DNA of 64,000 nt from contig NZ_VOMB01000004.1 in the NCBI RefSeq assembly GCF_019050325.1, positions 107,936 to 171,935 on the forward strand, written 5' to 3'. This document shows, one piece after another, positions 35,711-44,613 of this stretch; the first letter of the stretch is position 1, and each line of letters begins with the position of its first letter. This DNA comes from [Mycobacterium] fortunisiensis (GTDB lineage Bacteria; Actinomycetota; Actinomycetes; Mycobacteriales; Mycobacteriaceae). The position numbers and the translations under genes were made by a program. The notes under the pieces were generated by a model that was given only the letters and a program-made list of their open reading frames with translations, was not told the DNA's origin and ran no database searches.

Positions 35711-36840
35711 TAGCTAGGCTCTGGTGCCGCGCATGCTGCCAGAATCATGCCTGACACTTTCGTGCTCGCCGTATAGAGGTGCTCGTCGGTGGGGCTATGA
35801 GTTGGGATGGCCTGTGCATACGCACGGCGGTATTGCGCGGCCAACGTAGCGAAATCCTCAAATGTGGGATTGCTGCTGCGCTGACCAATTTTTTCGAACT
35901 TATCGGCGACATCGCGCATCACGGGAATGACTGCGTCGTTGAGGGCCTTGTCCTCAGGCGTCCACTGACCGGCAGTCACATTCGGATCGGTTTTCGCCCA
36001 ATCAGTTGTGTTATTGGAGTACTCGTCGGTAGCCGCTTTCCACTCTTCGCAGGCATTCGGGCTGCCGGTTAAGAAGCGTGCCGGCTTGGCGGGGTTGCCG
36101 AGCGGTGCAATGGTCGTGGGGGTGGGCCCGGCTGCGACCATTGTCGCGCGTGCCGGTGCCGAACCAACCTTGATAGCTTGGCAAATGCCAGCGAGGACCG
36201 CCGTGGCGGAGTTGGCCGTCCTGGCCAACTGGTCGTCCACATTTGTGTAATTCGGGATCGCTTTTGCGTAGGCGCGCGCGTACGCAATGAATTGCTCATA
36301 GAGTTGGCGCACGACACGGTTGGTGGTGAGCTTAACGAGCGGTTCCGTTTGGTCGGCTGCAGCGCTCATTGCCTGGCCAACTTGTTCATGTTGGGTTCGC
36401 TGCTCAGGGCTCCAAGCGGAGGCCGGTATAGATGCATCCCTTTTATCCCACCCATTTTTCTCGGTATCGGCGAGCGTGTTGAGGATCGGAGTCCACGGTG
36501 CGCATGACGGGTCTTCGGTGATGATGGTGATGGGTCTGGTGTCGTTGGCGCTGGCGAATTCTGAGCCCGAGGCTGTGTTCTCCCCGGCACCTTCGCTGTC
36601 GTGGCCGCCGCGGCTGCTGAGTGAAATGGACACGACGGCGGTGATGGCGATGATGGCCAGCAGGGCGATGCCGCCGAGTATCCATTTCAGTGCCCCGCCT
36701 TTTTTCGGGGGTGGCCCGGGGTAGGGCTGGTGCATGGGGCCCCATACGGGTGGTGGTGGTGGTTGGCCAGGCGGTGGTTGCCATCCGCCGTGGGGTGGTG
36801 GCGGTGGTTGGTTGCCCCATCCGTTAGATGGCTGGTTCAT
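35710..36840 (-). CDS. anchored four-cysteine protein, paralogue 4
   Basis: The 376-residue protein starts MNQPSNGWGNQPPPP and repeats the family plan: membrane segment (LKWILGGIALLAIIAITAVV), then DPSCAPW, GICQAI, PNACEEW and AACAAPE with the four cysteines. The Gly/Ser linker is shorter than in the other copies. The third cysteine context (ACEEW instead of CPDW) shows that this copy has drifted furthest in the second module. It lies between espK relics A and B. Confidence 0.83.
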   Translation of the reverse strand: MNQPSNGWGNQPPPPPHGGWQPPPGQPPPPPVWGPMHQPYPGPPPKKGGALKWILGGIALLAIIAITAVVSISLSSRGGHDSEGAGENTASGSEFASANDTRPITIITEDPSCAPWTPILNTLADTEKNGWDKRDASIPASAWSPEQRTQHEQVGQAMSAAADQTEPLVKLTTNRVVRQLYEQFIAYARAYAKAIPNYTNVDDQLARTANSATAVLAGICQAIKVGSAPARATMVAAGPTPTTIAPLGNPAKPARFLTGSPNACEEWKAATDEYSNNTTDWAKTDPNVTAGQWTPEDKALNDAVIPVMRDVADKFEKIGQRSSNPTFEDFATLAAQYRRAYAQAIPTHSPTDEHLYTASTKVSGMILAACAAPEPS

Positions 36841-36947
36841 GGAATCACCTGCTTAGCTTCGTAGATTTCGCCCTCGTCGACATCAGGCTATCTGCCTGGC
36901 TCGGTCAGTTGTTCGACGCAACCACCGCCGGGCTTGCCTATTCCCAC
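36841..36947 (-). pseudogene. espK 5-prime relic B with a Trp20 nonsense codon
   Basis: From GTG 36947, sharing its first base with the stop of paralogue 5, the minus strand reads VGIGKPGGGCVEQLTEPGR, then TAG, then PDVDEGEIYEA. The espK start reads MGMGKPGGDYVEQLTEPGGW, then PDVDEDMLYKV. The stop codon is TAG exactly where espK has TGG for Trp20. The relic ends at the ATG of paralogue 4. Confidence 0.88.
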
Positions 36948-38074
36948 TAGCGATCCCCGACTGCTTTGCAGGCTTCATTTACCACACCAACAGTGAAAAT
37001 GCTGGCGTCGTAGAGGTGATTATCGGCGGTTGTGTACGTCGGAATTGCCTGTGCGTATGCGCGGCGATACTGGGCCGCTAGAGTGGCGAAATCCTGCAAC
37101 GTTGGATTGTCGCTGCGACTGCCGAGCTCTTCCAGTTTGTCCGCGGATTGACGCATCACCGGAATCGCGGCGTCATTGATGGCCTTCTGTTCGGTCGACC
37201 ATTGGCCAGCAGGAACGCTCGGGTCTATTTTCAACCAATCCGCGACGTCGGTGAGAAATTGATCGGAGGCTGCTTGCCAGTCCCGGCATACTGGGTCGGG
37301 GTTAGTGAGAAAGCGTTCTGAATGGGCGGGATCCCGAGGTTGCGCGACATCGTCGGGTGCATGCCCCTCTAGTACGAGAGGGACCCGTGCCGCTGCGGAA
37401 CCGAAGGAAACGGCTTGGCAGATCGCCGAGAGAGCCTTCGTAGCGATTGTTGCTGCACGCGCCAGATGGTCATCATCTGATGTATAGGTGGGAATCGTGT
37501 CGGCGTATGTGCGGGCATACGCGATGAATTGGGCATAAAGCTCGCGCAACGCCCTGTGGGTAGTCAGCTTCACGAGTGGTTCGGTTTGATCGGCGGCGGC
37601 CCCGAGGGCGTTACCGACATCTTGGTATTGCTTTCGTTGCTCGGGAGTCCACGCGCTTGCTGGGATGGATGGGTCTCTGTCACGCCACCCGTTCTTTGTG
37701 GTGTCTACGAAAGTGTTGTTGATCGGTATCCATGCCGCGCACGATGGATCCTCGGTGATGATGGTGATGGGTCCAGTGTCGTTGGCGCTGGCGAACTCTG
37801 AATCTGAGCCCGATGCCGTGTTCGCCGTTGGGCCTTCGTTGCCGTCCTCGTCGCGGCTACTAAGTGAAATGGATACGACGGCGGTGATGGCGATGACGGC
37901 CAACATGGCAACCCCGCCGAGTACCCATTTCAGTGCGCCGACTTTTTTCGGGGGTGGCCCGGGGTAGGGCTGAATGGGGCGCCATGCGGGTGGTGGTTGT
38001 TGGCCAGGCAGTGGTTGCCATCCGCCGCGGGGGGGCGGTGATTGATTTCCCCATCCGTTGGGCGGCTGGGTCAT
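36947..38074 (-). CDS. anchored four-cysteine protein, paralogue 5
   Basis: The 375-residue protein starts at ATG 38074 (MTQPPNGWGNQSPPPRGGWQ). It has the shared membrane segment (LKWVLGGVAMLAVIAITAVV) and the four cysteines in DPSCAAW, AICQAV, DPVCRDW and EACKAVG. A start 51 bases earlier is open but would precede the conserved head. Its ATG overlaps the stop of the 37-codon frame of espK relic C. Confidence 0.83.
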   Translation of the reverse strand: MTQPPNGWGNQSPPPRGGWQPLPGQQPPPAWRPIQPYPGPPPKKVGALKWVLGGVAMLAVIAITAVVSISLSSRDEDGNEGPTANTASGSDSEFASANDTGPITIITEDPSCAAWIPINNTFVDTTKNGWRDRDPSIPASAWTPEQRKQYQDVGNALGAAADQTEPLVKLTTHRALRELYAQFIAYARTYADTIPTYTSDDDHLARAATIATKALSAICQAVSFGSAAARVPLVLEGHAPDDVAQPRDPAHSERFLTNPDPVCRDWQAASDQFLTDVADWLKIDPSVPAGQWSTEQKAINDAAIPVMRQSADKLEELGSRSDNPTLQDFATLAAQYRRAYAQAIPTYTTADNHLYDASIFTVGVVNEACKAVGDR

Positions 38075-38184
38075 CGCGTCACCTCGCCAGCTTCGTAGGG
38101 TTTGTCCTCGTAGGAGCGGGACCATTCGCGTGGCTCAGTCAGTTGCTCAAGGTGACTCCCGCCAGGCTTGCCAATTCCCATCAT
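38071..38184 (-). pseudogene. espK 5-prime relic C, an intact 37-codon reading frame
   Basis: ATG 38184 follows the stop of paralogue 6 directly and opens MMGIGKPGGSHLEQLTEP, then REWSRSYEDKPYEAGEVTR, stopping at a TGA that overlaps the ATG of paralogue 5 (ATGA). The first 20 residues match the espK start, including the Trp at the position lost in relic B. This relic is still open and joins both neighbours without a gap, so it may be translated and couple them, whether or not the peptide does anything. Confidence 0.8.
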
Positions 38185-39312
38185 TTAGGGCCCAGCAGCC
38201 TTGCATGCCCCGATAACAAGGCCGACCGAATAGATGCTCGCGTTGTAGAGGTGCTTGTCAGCGGGTGTGTATGTGGCGAGCGCTCGTGCGTAACCGCGGC
38301 GGTACTGAGCTGAGAGAACCGCGAAATCCTGCAGGACTGGATTTTCACTGCGGTGGCCAAGCCCTTCGAGGGCGTCAGCGGACTGACGCAAGACCGGAAT
38401 CGCGGCACCGTTGAGGGCCTTATCCTGCGGTGACCACTGGCCAGCGGGAACGTTCGGGTCTGTTTTCAGCCAGTCTGCGACGTCGGCAAGGAACTGGTCA
38501 GATGCGGATTGCCAGTCCGGGCATATCGGGTCGGTGGTGGTCAGGAAGCGTTCCGGATGGATAGGGTCACCAGGTGGCGCAATATCAGTGGGTGCGGCCA
38601 CTTCCGGAACGAGTGGTGCCCGTGCGGCCGCTGAACCGAACGAGATGGCTTGGCAAATCCCTGACAGGGTCCTCGTGGCCATGCTTGCCGCGTGCTGCAG
38701 GCCATCGTCGTGTGGTGTGTAGCTGGGGAGGGCGTCAGCGTAGGCGCGGGCATACGCGATGAATTGCGCATAAAGTTCGCGCATCACACGGTGCGTGGTC
38801 AATTTGGCCAGAGGTTCGGCTTGATCAGCGGCAGCGCGCATAGCTTGGCCGACTTCTTCGTATTGCCTCCGGAGATCAGAATTCCACGCGCTGGCTGGGA
38901 TTGACACGTCCCGATCTAGCCATCCGTTCTTCGCGCTGTCTGACAGCGTGTTGTTAACAGGTATCCACGGCGCACACGAGGGGTCCTCGGTGATGATGGC
39001 GACGGGCCCAGTGTCGTTGGCGCTGGCGAATTCTGAGTTGGAGCCGGACGCCGTGTTGGCCTCCGCGCCGCCGTTGTCATCGTCGCCGCGGCCACTGAGT
39101 GAAATGGACACGACGGCGGTGATGGCGATGACAGCCAGCAGGGCGACTCCGCCGAGTATCCACTTCAGTGCCCCGCCCTTTTTCTGGGGTGGCCCGGGGT
39201 AGGGCTGATGCATCGGGCCCCATCCCGGCGGTGGTTGCTGTCCAGGGGGTGGCTGCCACCCGCCGTGGGGCGGCGGTGGTTGGTTGCCCCATCCGTTAGG
39301 CGGCTGGGTCAT
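38185..39312 (-). CDS. anchored four-cysteine protein, paralogue 6 (first gene of the array)
   Basis: The 375-residue protein starts at ATG 39312 (MTQPPNGWGNQPPPPHGGWQ), with the family membrane segment and cysteines in DPSCAPW, GICQAI, DPICPDW and GACKAAG. The leader before it (CTGCTCGGCC...AAAGTCACAGCAGT on the plus strand) still resembles the spacer between espJ-like and paralogue 1, so the upstream end of the array is another copy of that joint with espJ removed. Being first on the minus strand, it probably carries the array promoter in the gap to its right. Confidence 0.83.
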   Translation of the reverse strand: MTQPPNGWGNQPPPPHGGWQPPPGQQPPPGWGPMHQPYPGPPQKKGGALKWILGGVALLAVIAITAVVSISLSGRGDDDNGGAEANTASGSNSEFASANDTGPVAIITEDPSCAPWIPVNNTLSDSAKNGWLDRDVSIPASAWNSDLRRQYEEVGQAMRAAADQAEPLAKLTTHRVMRELYAQFIAYARAYADALPSYTPHDDGLQHAASMATRTLSGICQAISFGSAAARAPLVPEVAAPTDIAPPGDPIHPERFLTTTDPICPDWQSASDQFLADVADWLKTDPNVPAGQWSPQDKALNGAAIPVLRQSADALEGLGHRSENPVLQDFAVLSAQYRRGYARALATYTPADKHLYNASIYSVGLVIGACKAAGP

Positions 39313-39769
39313 ATCGTCATCTGCTCGGCCGGTTGGAAAGTCACAGCAGTGTCGCGCACTGTTGAGGACCGGCATTCACATCCGACAACGCCGGTGCCAA
39401 CGTCCGCCGGTCCATGCCATCCATCCAAACCATCGCCCCTACACGCGCGACACCGCTCAGCCACGGACATTTAATACGTGAAACCACGTTTGTCCAGGAA
39501 ATGAGCTGTGTCTGTTCCGTCCACCCCACCGGTGTCTTGCCGGCAATCATCATAAGCGCATGAAGAAGGGGTGATTGTCGCTATTTTGGGCAGCCGTCGT
39601 AGGTTCCTGCGGCACCGTTCGGCCAGCATCGCTCACCGACGGCGAGACCGAGCAGGGCGGCCTGAGCGCCCGGGAGATTCCTCGCCGTTTCCTACACCCG
39701 GGCTGTACCGAGCGACGATCAACAGCCCAGGCGTGGAAAACGATGGACTAAACAGCAGGCACCCAACCG
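39313..39769. other. 457-bp gap between the array and the peptidase gene
   Basis: No gene is supported here. The left end keeps a partial copy of the espJ/paralogue spacer. Near the right end CGATCAACAGCCCAGG (39716-39731) recurs in inverted orientation at 45571-45586, and with CCGGGCTGT at about 39699 it can form an imperfect hairpin. The array promoter should be in this gap. Confidence 0.45.
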
Positions 39770-41785
39770 CTACGCGCGCTCATCCACCGTCTGCCACAGG
39801 AACTCATACATCAGCGCGGACTTGAACGCCGCCTGCTTGTTGTCCGCCGCGCCGCCGTGACCGCCCTCGATGTTCTCGTAGTACAGCACCCGGTGCCCGG
39901 CCGCCTCCAGTGCTGCCGTCATCTTCCTGGCATGCCCGGGATGCACCCGGTCGTCACGGGTCGAGGTGGTGATCAGGATCGGCGGATACGAAGCCGAAGT
40001 CGAGGCCGAAATGTTTTGGTATGGCGAGTATTTCGACATGAATTCCCAGTCGGCCAGGTCGTCGGGGTTGCCGTACTCGGCCACCCACGACGCCCCGGCG
40101 AGCAGCAGGTGGAAGCGCTTCATGTCCAGCAGTGGCACGCTGCACACCAACGCGCCGAACAGTTCTGGGTAGCGGGTCAGCATGACGCCCATCAGCAGCC
40201 CACCGTTGCTGCCGCCGGATGCGCCGAGCTGTTCGACGGTGGTGATGCCGCGGCGCACCAGATCCGCGGCGACCGCGGCGAAATCCTCGTACACCAGGTG
40301 GCGGTTCTCCCGCATCGCCTGCTTGTGCCAGCCCGGCCCGTACTCGCCGCCGCCGCGGATGTTGGCCTGCACGTAGGTGCCGCCGCGGGCCAGCCAGGCC
40401 CGGCCCGCGCCGCCGATGTAGCCCGGCGTCAGCGAATTCTGAAACCCGCCATAGCCATACAGGTGGGTGGGGCTGGGCTCGTCGCGGCGCCCGACGACGA
40501 AGTACGGCACCTGGGTGCCGTCGGCAGACGTGGCGAAGAACTGCTCGACGCGGATGCCGTCGGCGTCGAAGAACTCCGGCGCGGACTTGACCTCGACCAG
40601 CGGACCGCCGGCCGTCCCGTACAAGAGCCGCGACGGCGTGGTGAATCCGCTTGAGTTGTAGAACACTTCGTCGCCCAGGTGGTCACAGTCGACGACGATG
40701 GTGTCCGTCGCCGGCGGAATGTCCGGGGCGTCGCGGTGCTCCCACGTCCCGGGAGTGACGATCTCGACGTGGCTGGCGACGTCCCGCAGCGTGATCAGTA
40801 TCAGCTTGTCGCGTGTCCATTGCACACTCGACAGGCTGCTGTGTGCGTCGGGCTCGTAGATCATCGCCAGATTGACTGTCCCGGACAGGAAATCGTCGAA
40901 ATTGGTGCCCAGCAGCGCGCCCGCGGGGTAGGTGACGTCACCCACCTGCCAATCGGACCGCAGTGAGATCAGCAGCCACTCGCGGTGCAACGACAGCGAC
41001 GAATCGGTGGGAACCTTGATCTCGATCAGCTCGCCGTCGCGCAGCTCGTAGCGGACGCGGTGGTAGAAATCGGTGTAGCGCCCCAGCCGGGTGTGCTCGA
41101 ACCCCGGGGTCCGGTCGATGGAGGCGATCACCCGCACATCGGTCGGCTCGGCCTCGTACACCGTCTCGGCCTCGGCCAACGGCTGTCCCCGGCGCCAGCG
41201 CTTGGCGATCCGCGGATAGCCGGATTCGGTCATCGACCCTTCACCGAAGTCGGTGCAGACCAACAGGGTGTCCTCGTCCTCCCAGGACACCGAGGACTTG
41301 GCTTCGGCCAGCTCGAACCCGTCGATGACGAATTCCCGTGTCCGCATGTCGAACTCGCGCACCACCGTGGCATCGGCACCACCGCGGGACAGGCTGATCA
41401 TGGCCAGGGTGTGGTCCGGCTCGATCACCTCGGGCCCGGCCCACACCCAGTTCTCGTCCTCGGCGCGGGCCAGCTCGTCCAGGTCGAAGATCACGTCCCA
41501 GTCGGGCTCCTCGGTGCGGTAGCTGTCCAGCGTGGTGCGTCGCCACAGGCCGCGCGGGTTGGCCTCGTCGCGCCAGAAGTTGTACAGGTACTCGCCGCGC
41601 CGGCCCGGGTAGGGGATACGGGCATCGGTGTCGAGGACCTCCAGGATCTCCGAGCGGATCGCCTCGAACCGGTCACCGCTCAACAGCTCCAGCGTCGGCT
41701 CGTTGTGGGCCCGCACCCACGCCAGCGCGTCGTCGCCGGAGATGTCCTCAAGCCACAGGTACGGATCCTCAGGATGCTGTGCCAC
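39770..41785 (-). CDS. prolyl oligopeptidase-family serine peptidase (S9)
   Basis: The 671-residue enzyme starts VAQHPEDPYLWLEDI and has the N-terminal propeller and C-terminal hydrolase of S9 peptidases. The catalytic serine is in GASGGSNGGLL, the aspartate in STRDDRVHPGHA and the histidine in IEGGHGG. It cleaves short peptides in the cytosol. By position and length it corresponds to M. tuberculosis Rv0457c as I remember it, and it marks the point where conserved gene order resumes. GTG 41785 is the start that gives the normal S9A N-terminus. Confidence 0.92.
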   Translation of the reverse strand: MAQHPEDPYLWLEDISGDDALAWVRAHNEPTLELLSGDRFEAIRSEILEVLDTDARIPYPGRRGEYLYNFWRDEANPRGLWRRTTLDSYRTEEPDWDVIFDLDELARAEDENWVWAGPEVIEPDHTLAMISLSRGGADATVVREFDMRTREFVIDGFELAEAKSSVSWEDEDTLLVCTDFGEGSMTESGYPRIAKRWRRGQPLAEAETVYEAEPTDVRVIASIDRTPGFEHTRLGRYTDFYHRVRYELRDGELIEIKVPTDSSLSLHREWLLISLRSDWQVGDVTYPAGALLGTNFDDFLSGTVNLAMIYEPDAHSSLSSVQWTRDKLILITLRDVASHVEIVTPGTWEHRDAPDIPPATDTIVVDCDHLGDEVFYNSSGFTTPSRLLYGTAGGPLVEVKSAPEFFDADGIRVEQFFATSADGTQVPYFVVGRRDEPSPTHLYGYGGFQNSLTPGYIGGAGRAWLARGGTYVQANIRGGGEYGPGWHKQAMRENRHLVYEDFAAVAADLVRRGITTVEQLGASGGSNGGLLMGVMLTRYPELFGALVCSVPLLDMKRFHLLLAGASWVAEYGNPDDLADWEFMSKYSPYQNISASTSASYPPILITTSTRDDRVHPGHARKMTAALEAAGHRVLYYENIEGGHGGAADNKQAAFKSALMYEFLWQTVDERA

Positions 41786-41853
41786 CCGTCCATTGTGACC
41801 GCGCGCGTAATGTGAGCTGAACACCACCTGCGCGGCGACGGAATGAGGACGGG

Positions 41854-42348
41854 ATGGGCCAAGCACCGCCGAGGGCCCTGATCACCGCGGCCGCCGCCGA
41901 CCTGCTGGCCCAGCTGCAGCAGCGCCACGGAGCCCTGATGTTCCATCAGTCCGGCGGCTGCTGCGACGGGTCGTCACCGATGTGTTACCCCGACGGCGAG
42001 TTCATCGTCGGTGACCGCGATGTCCTGCTGGCCGTGTTCGACGTCGGTACCGGCGTCCCGGTGTGGATCTCCGGACCGCAGTTCGACGCCTGGAAACACA
42101 CCCAGCTGGTGATCGACGTCGTCCCCGGCCGCGGTGGTGGGTTCAGCCTGGAAGCCCCCGAAGGCATGCGATTTTTATCCCGCGGTCGGGCGTTCACCGA
42201 CGCCGAGAACGCGCTCCTGGCCGAGCAGCCCGCGCTGACCGGCGCGCAGTACAGCGCCGGTGCCCGCCCACCCGACACCGGCAGCCACATCGTCGGCGAA
42301 GCCGTCGACGCCTGTCCGGTACCCGGGGGACGCGCCGCGCAGATGTAG
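41854..42348 (+). CDS. DUF779 protein
   Basis: The 164-residue protein contains LMFHQSGGCCDGSSPMCYPDG and FDAWKHTQLVIDVVPGRGGGFSLE, the hallmark of DUF779. The cluster of four cysteines suggests metal binding. In M. tuberculosis and many bacteria this gene directly follows an aldehyde dehydrogenase (Rv0458-Rv0459); here the dehydrogenase is missing and the divergent peptidase is the neighbour. Confidence 0.88.
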   Translation: MGQAPPRALITAAAADLLAQLQQRHGALMFHQSGGCCDGSSPMCYPDGEFIVGDRDVLLAVFDVGTGVPVWISGPQFDAWKHTQLVIDVVPGRGGGFSLEAPEGMRFLSRGRAFTDAENALLAEQPALTGAQYSAGARPPDTGSHIVGEAVDACPVPGGRAAQM

Positions 42349-42383
42349 CGGGCCCTGTCGGGTCGCGGCGTTATCGTCAAAGA

Positions 42384-42662
42384 GTGATTCCGCTGCCACG
42401 GGCGTGGCTGCTGACCGGTGCCATGTCGGTCGGCATAGCCGTCGGGCTGCTAGCCGGGATCGCCACCACCCTGCTGGTGACGGTCACCGTCCGGCCCGAT
42501 GTGGTGATCGCGCTCGTCCTCGGCGTGCCCGGTGTGCTCGGGATCCTCACGGTCCTGGTCGCAGGCCGACGCTGGGTCACCACACTCGGGGCGTTCATCC
42601 TGGCCATCGCGCCCGGCTGGTTCGGAGCGCTGACCATCATCCAGGTGGCATCTCATGCCTGA
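42384..42662 (+). CDS. small hydrophobic membrane protein
   Basis: The 92-residue protein starts at GTG 42384 and is nearly all membrane: three segments (AWLLTGAMSVGIAVGLLAGI, VVIALVLGVPGVLGILTVLV, LGAFILAIAPGWFGALTII). It corresponds in place and character to Rv0460 of M. tuberculosis. Its end overlaps the start of the next gene by 8 bases. Function unknown. Confidence 0.78.
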   Translation: MIPLPRAWLLTGAMSVGIAVGLLAGIATTLLVTVTVRPDVVIALVLGVPGVLGILTVLVAGRRWVTTLGAFILAIAPGWFGALTIIQVASHA

Positions 42663-43170
42663 CGACACCAACACCTCCACCGCAGACTTCACCCCGCTGT
42701 TCGACACCGGGGAAAACGAGATCCTCGATGAGGAGCTGTCAGCCGACGCATTGCCCGACGTCCCCGCCGAGGACATGACGCCCGACGAGCCGGCACCCGA
42801 CGCAGCCACTGACGACGCACCGTCGGAGCCCCTGCCCGCCCCGGCCCCGCCCATCGTGGTCGAAGGCACCTACCAGTCCGTGAAGTGGTGGACGTTCGTG
42901 GGCGTGCTGGCCGCGGTGTGGTTCGTGTCCGCGGCGGCCGGCGCCGGCCTGTACTACTACTGGTATCAGTCGGTGGACAAGACCTGGCCGGTGTTCGTCG
43001 TGCTCGTCTACCTCGTCGTCACCACCGTCGGCGCCCTGGTGGCCTCCACCGCACAACGCAAACCGGTGGTATCGGCCCTGGCCATCGCGTTGATGTCGGC
43101 GCCGCTGGCCGCAATGGCTGCCGCCGCGGTGTTCTACGGCGCCTACGTGTTCGGCTGGATCGCCCGCTAG
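42655..43170 (+). CDS. membrane protein with acidic N-terminal tail (Rv0461-like)
   Basis: The 171-residue protein has a disordered acidic, Pro-rich head (1-70) and three membrane segments (WWTFVGVLAAVWFVSAAAGAG, FVVLVYLVVTTVGALVAST, LAAMAAAAVFYGAYVFGWI). It lies just before lpd, as Rv0461 does. Function unknown. Confidence 0.8.
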   Translation: MPDDTNTSTADFTPLFDTGENEILDEELSADALPDVPAEDMTPDEPAPDAATDDAPSEPLPAPAPPIVVEGTYQSVKWWTFVGVLAAVWFVSAAAGAGLYYYWYQSVDKTWPVFVVLVYLVVTTVGALVASTAQRKPVVSALAIALMSAPLAAMAAAAVFYGAYVFGWIAR

Positions 43171-43200
43171 GACCATTGCGCGGCCCATTAGGGTGGGGAC

Positions 43201-44613
43201 GTGACCCACTTTGACGTCGTCGTTCTCGGAGCTGGTCCCGGTGGATACGTCGCGGCCATTCGTGCCGCCCAACTGGGGCTGAACACCGCAATTGTCGAAC
43301 CCAAGTACTGGGGCGGCGTGTGCCTCAACGTCGGGTGCATCCCGTCCAAGGCGCTGCTGCGCAATGCCGAGATCGCGCACATCTTCACCAAGGAAGCCAA
43401 GACCTTCGGCATCAGCGGGGAGGCCACCTTCGATTACGGTGCCGCCTTCGATCGCAGCCGCAAGGTCGCCGACGGCCGCGTGGCCGGCGTGCACTTCCTG
43501 ATGAAGAAGAACAAGATCACCGAGATCCACGGCTACGGTTCCTTCACCGGGCCCAAGTCGATGTCGGTGAAATTGAATGAGGAGGGCGGCGCTGGAGGTT
43601 CGGAAGAGCTCACCTTCGACAACGCCATCATCGCCACCGGGTCGTCCACCCGCCTGGTGCCGGGCACCTCCCTGTCCGACAACGTCGTCACCTACGAAAC
43701 CCAGATCCTCACGCGCGAGCTGCCGGGCTCGATCATCATCGCCGGGGCCGGTGCCATCGGCATGGAGTTCGCCTACGTGCTGAAGAACTACGGCGTCGAC
43801 GTCACCATCGTCGAGTTCCTGCCGCGCGCCCTGCCCAACGAGGACGCCGAGGTCTCCAAGGAGATCGAGAAGCAGTACAAGAAGCTGGGCGTCAAGATCC
43901 TCACCGGCACCAAGGTCGAGGGCATCTTGGACAAAGGTGGCGACGGGTCCGTTGTCGTCACGGTCAGCAAGGACGGCAAGACCGAAGAGCTCAAGGCCGA
44001 CAAGGTGCTGCAGGCCATCGGGTTTGCGCCCAATGTCGACGGTTACGGACTGGAAGCCGCCGGGGTGGCGCTCACCGACCGCAAGGCCATCGCCATCGAC
44101 GACCACATGCGCACCAACGTGCCGGGGATCTATGCCATCGGCGACGTCACCAGCAAGCTGCAGCTGGCCCACGTGGCCGAGGCGCAGGCCGTGGTGGCCG
44201 CCGAAACCATCGGCGGCGCAGAGACTCTGACGCTCGGTGACTACCGGATGATGCCGCGCGCCACCTTCTGCCAGCCGCAGGTGGCCAGCTTCGGGCTGAC
44301 CGAAGAGCAGGCCAAGGACGAGGGCTACGACGTTGTCGTCGCCAAGTTCCCGTTCACCGCCAACGGCAAGGCACACGGCCTGGCCGACCCGACCGGCTTC
44401 GTGAAGCTGATCGCCGACAAGAAGCACCTCGAACTGATCGGCGGGCACCTGATCGGGCCGGATGTGTCCGAGCTGTTGCCGGAACTGACCCTGGCTCAGA
44501 AGTGGGACCTGACCGCCAACGAGCTGGCCCGCAACGTGCACACCCACCCGACCCTGTCGGAGGCGCTGCAGGAGTGCTTCCACGGGCTGACCGGCCACAT
44601 GATCAACTTTTGA
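43201..44613 (+). CDS. lpd: dihydrolipoamide dehydrogenase (E3)
   Basis: The 470-residue flavoenzyme begins [18 protein letters not shown] (FAD site). It has the redox pair Cys41/Cys46 in [13 protein letters not shown], an NAD-binding [10 protein letters not shown] and the C-terminal HTHPTLSEA with the His449/Glu454 couple. It reoxidises lipoyl groups of pyruvate and branched-chain dehydrogenases, and in mycobacteria also of the peroxynitrite reductase system. The position matches lpdC (Rv0462). Confidence 0.97.
   Translation: MTHFDVVVLGAGPGGYVAAIRAAQLGLNTAIVEPKYWGGVCLNVGCIPSKALLRNAEIAHIFTKEAKTFGISGEATFDYGAAFDRSRKVADGRVAGVHFLMKKNKITEIHGYGSFTGPKSMSVKLNEEGGAGGSEELTFDNAIIATGSSTRLVPGTSLSDNVVTYETQILTRELPGSIIIAGAGAIGMEFAYVLKNYGVDVTIVEFLPRALPNEDAEVSKEIEKQYKKLGVKILTGTKVEGILDKGGDGSVVVTVSKDGKTEELKADKVLQAIGFAPNVDGYGLEAAGVALTDRKAIAIDDHMRTNVPGIYAIGDVTSKLQLAHVAEAQAVVAAETIGGAETLTLGDYRMMPRATFCQPQVASFGLTEEQAKDEGYDVVVAKFPFTANGKAHGLADPTGFVKLIADKKHLELIGGHLIGPDVSELLPELTLAQKWDLTANELARNVHTHPTLSEALQECFHGLTGHMINF

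Noticed and set aside
22380..39312. A complete ESX (type VII) secretion locus
   Set aside because: No EccA-E, mycosin or EsxA/EsxB-type gene is present; only accessory and substrate-like genes are seen.
33057..39312. CRISPR-like or plain DNA repeat array
   Set aside because: The repeat unit is a full gene of about 1.1 kb with coding constraint, not short repeats with spacers.
40985..41815. 276-codon plus-strand frame opposite the peptidase
   Set aside because: It is complementary to the peptidase coding sequence and lacks any start signal.
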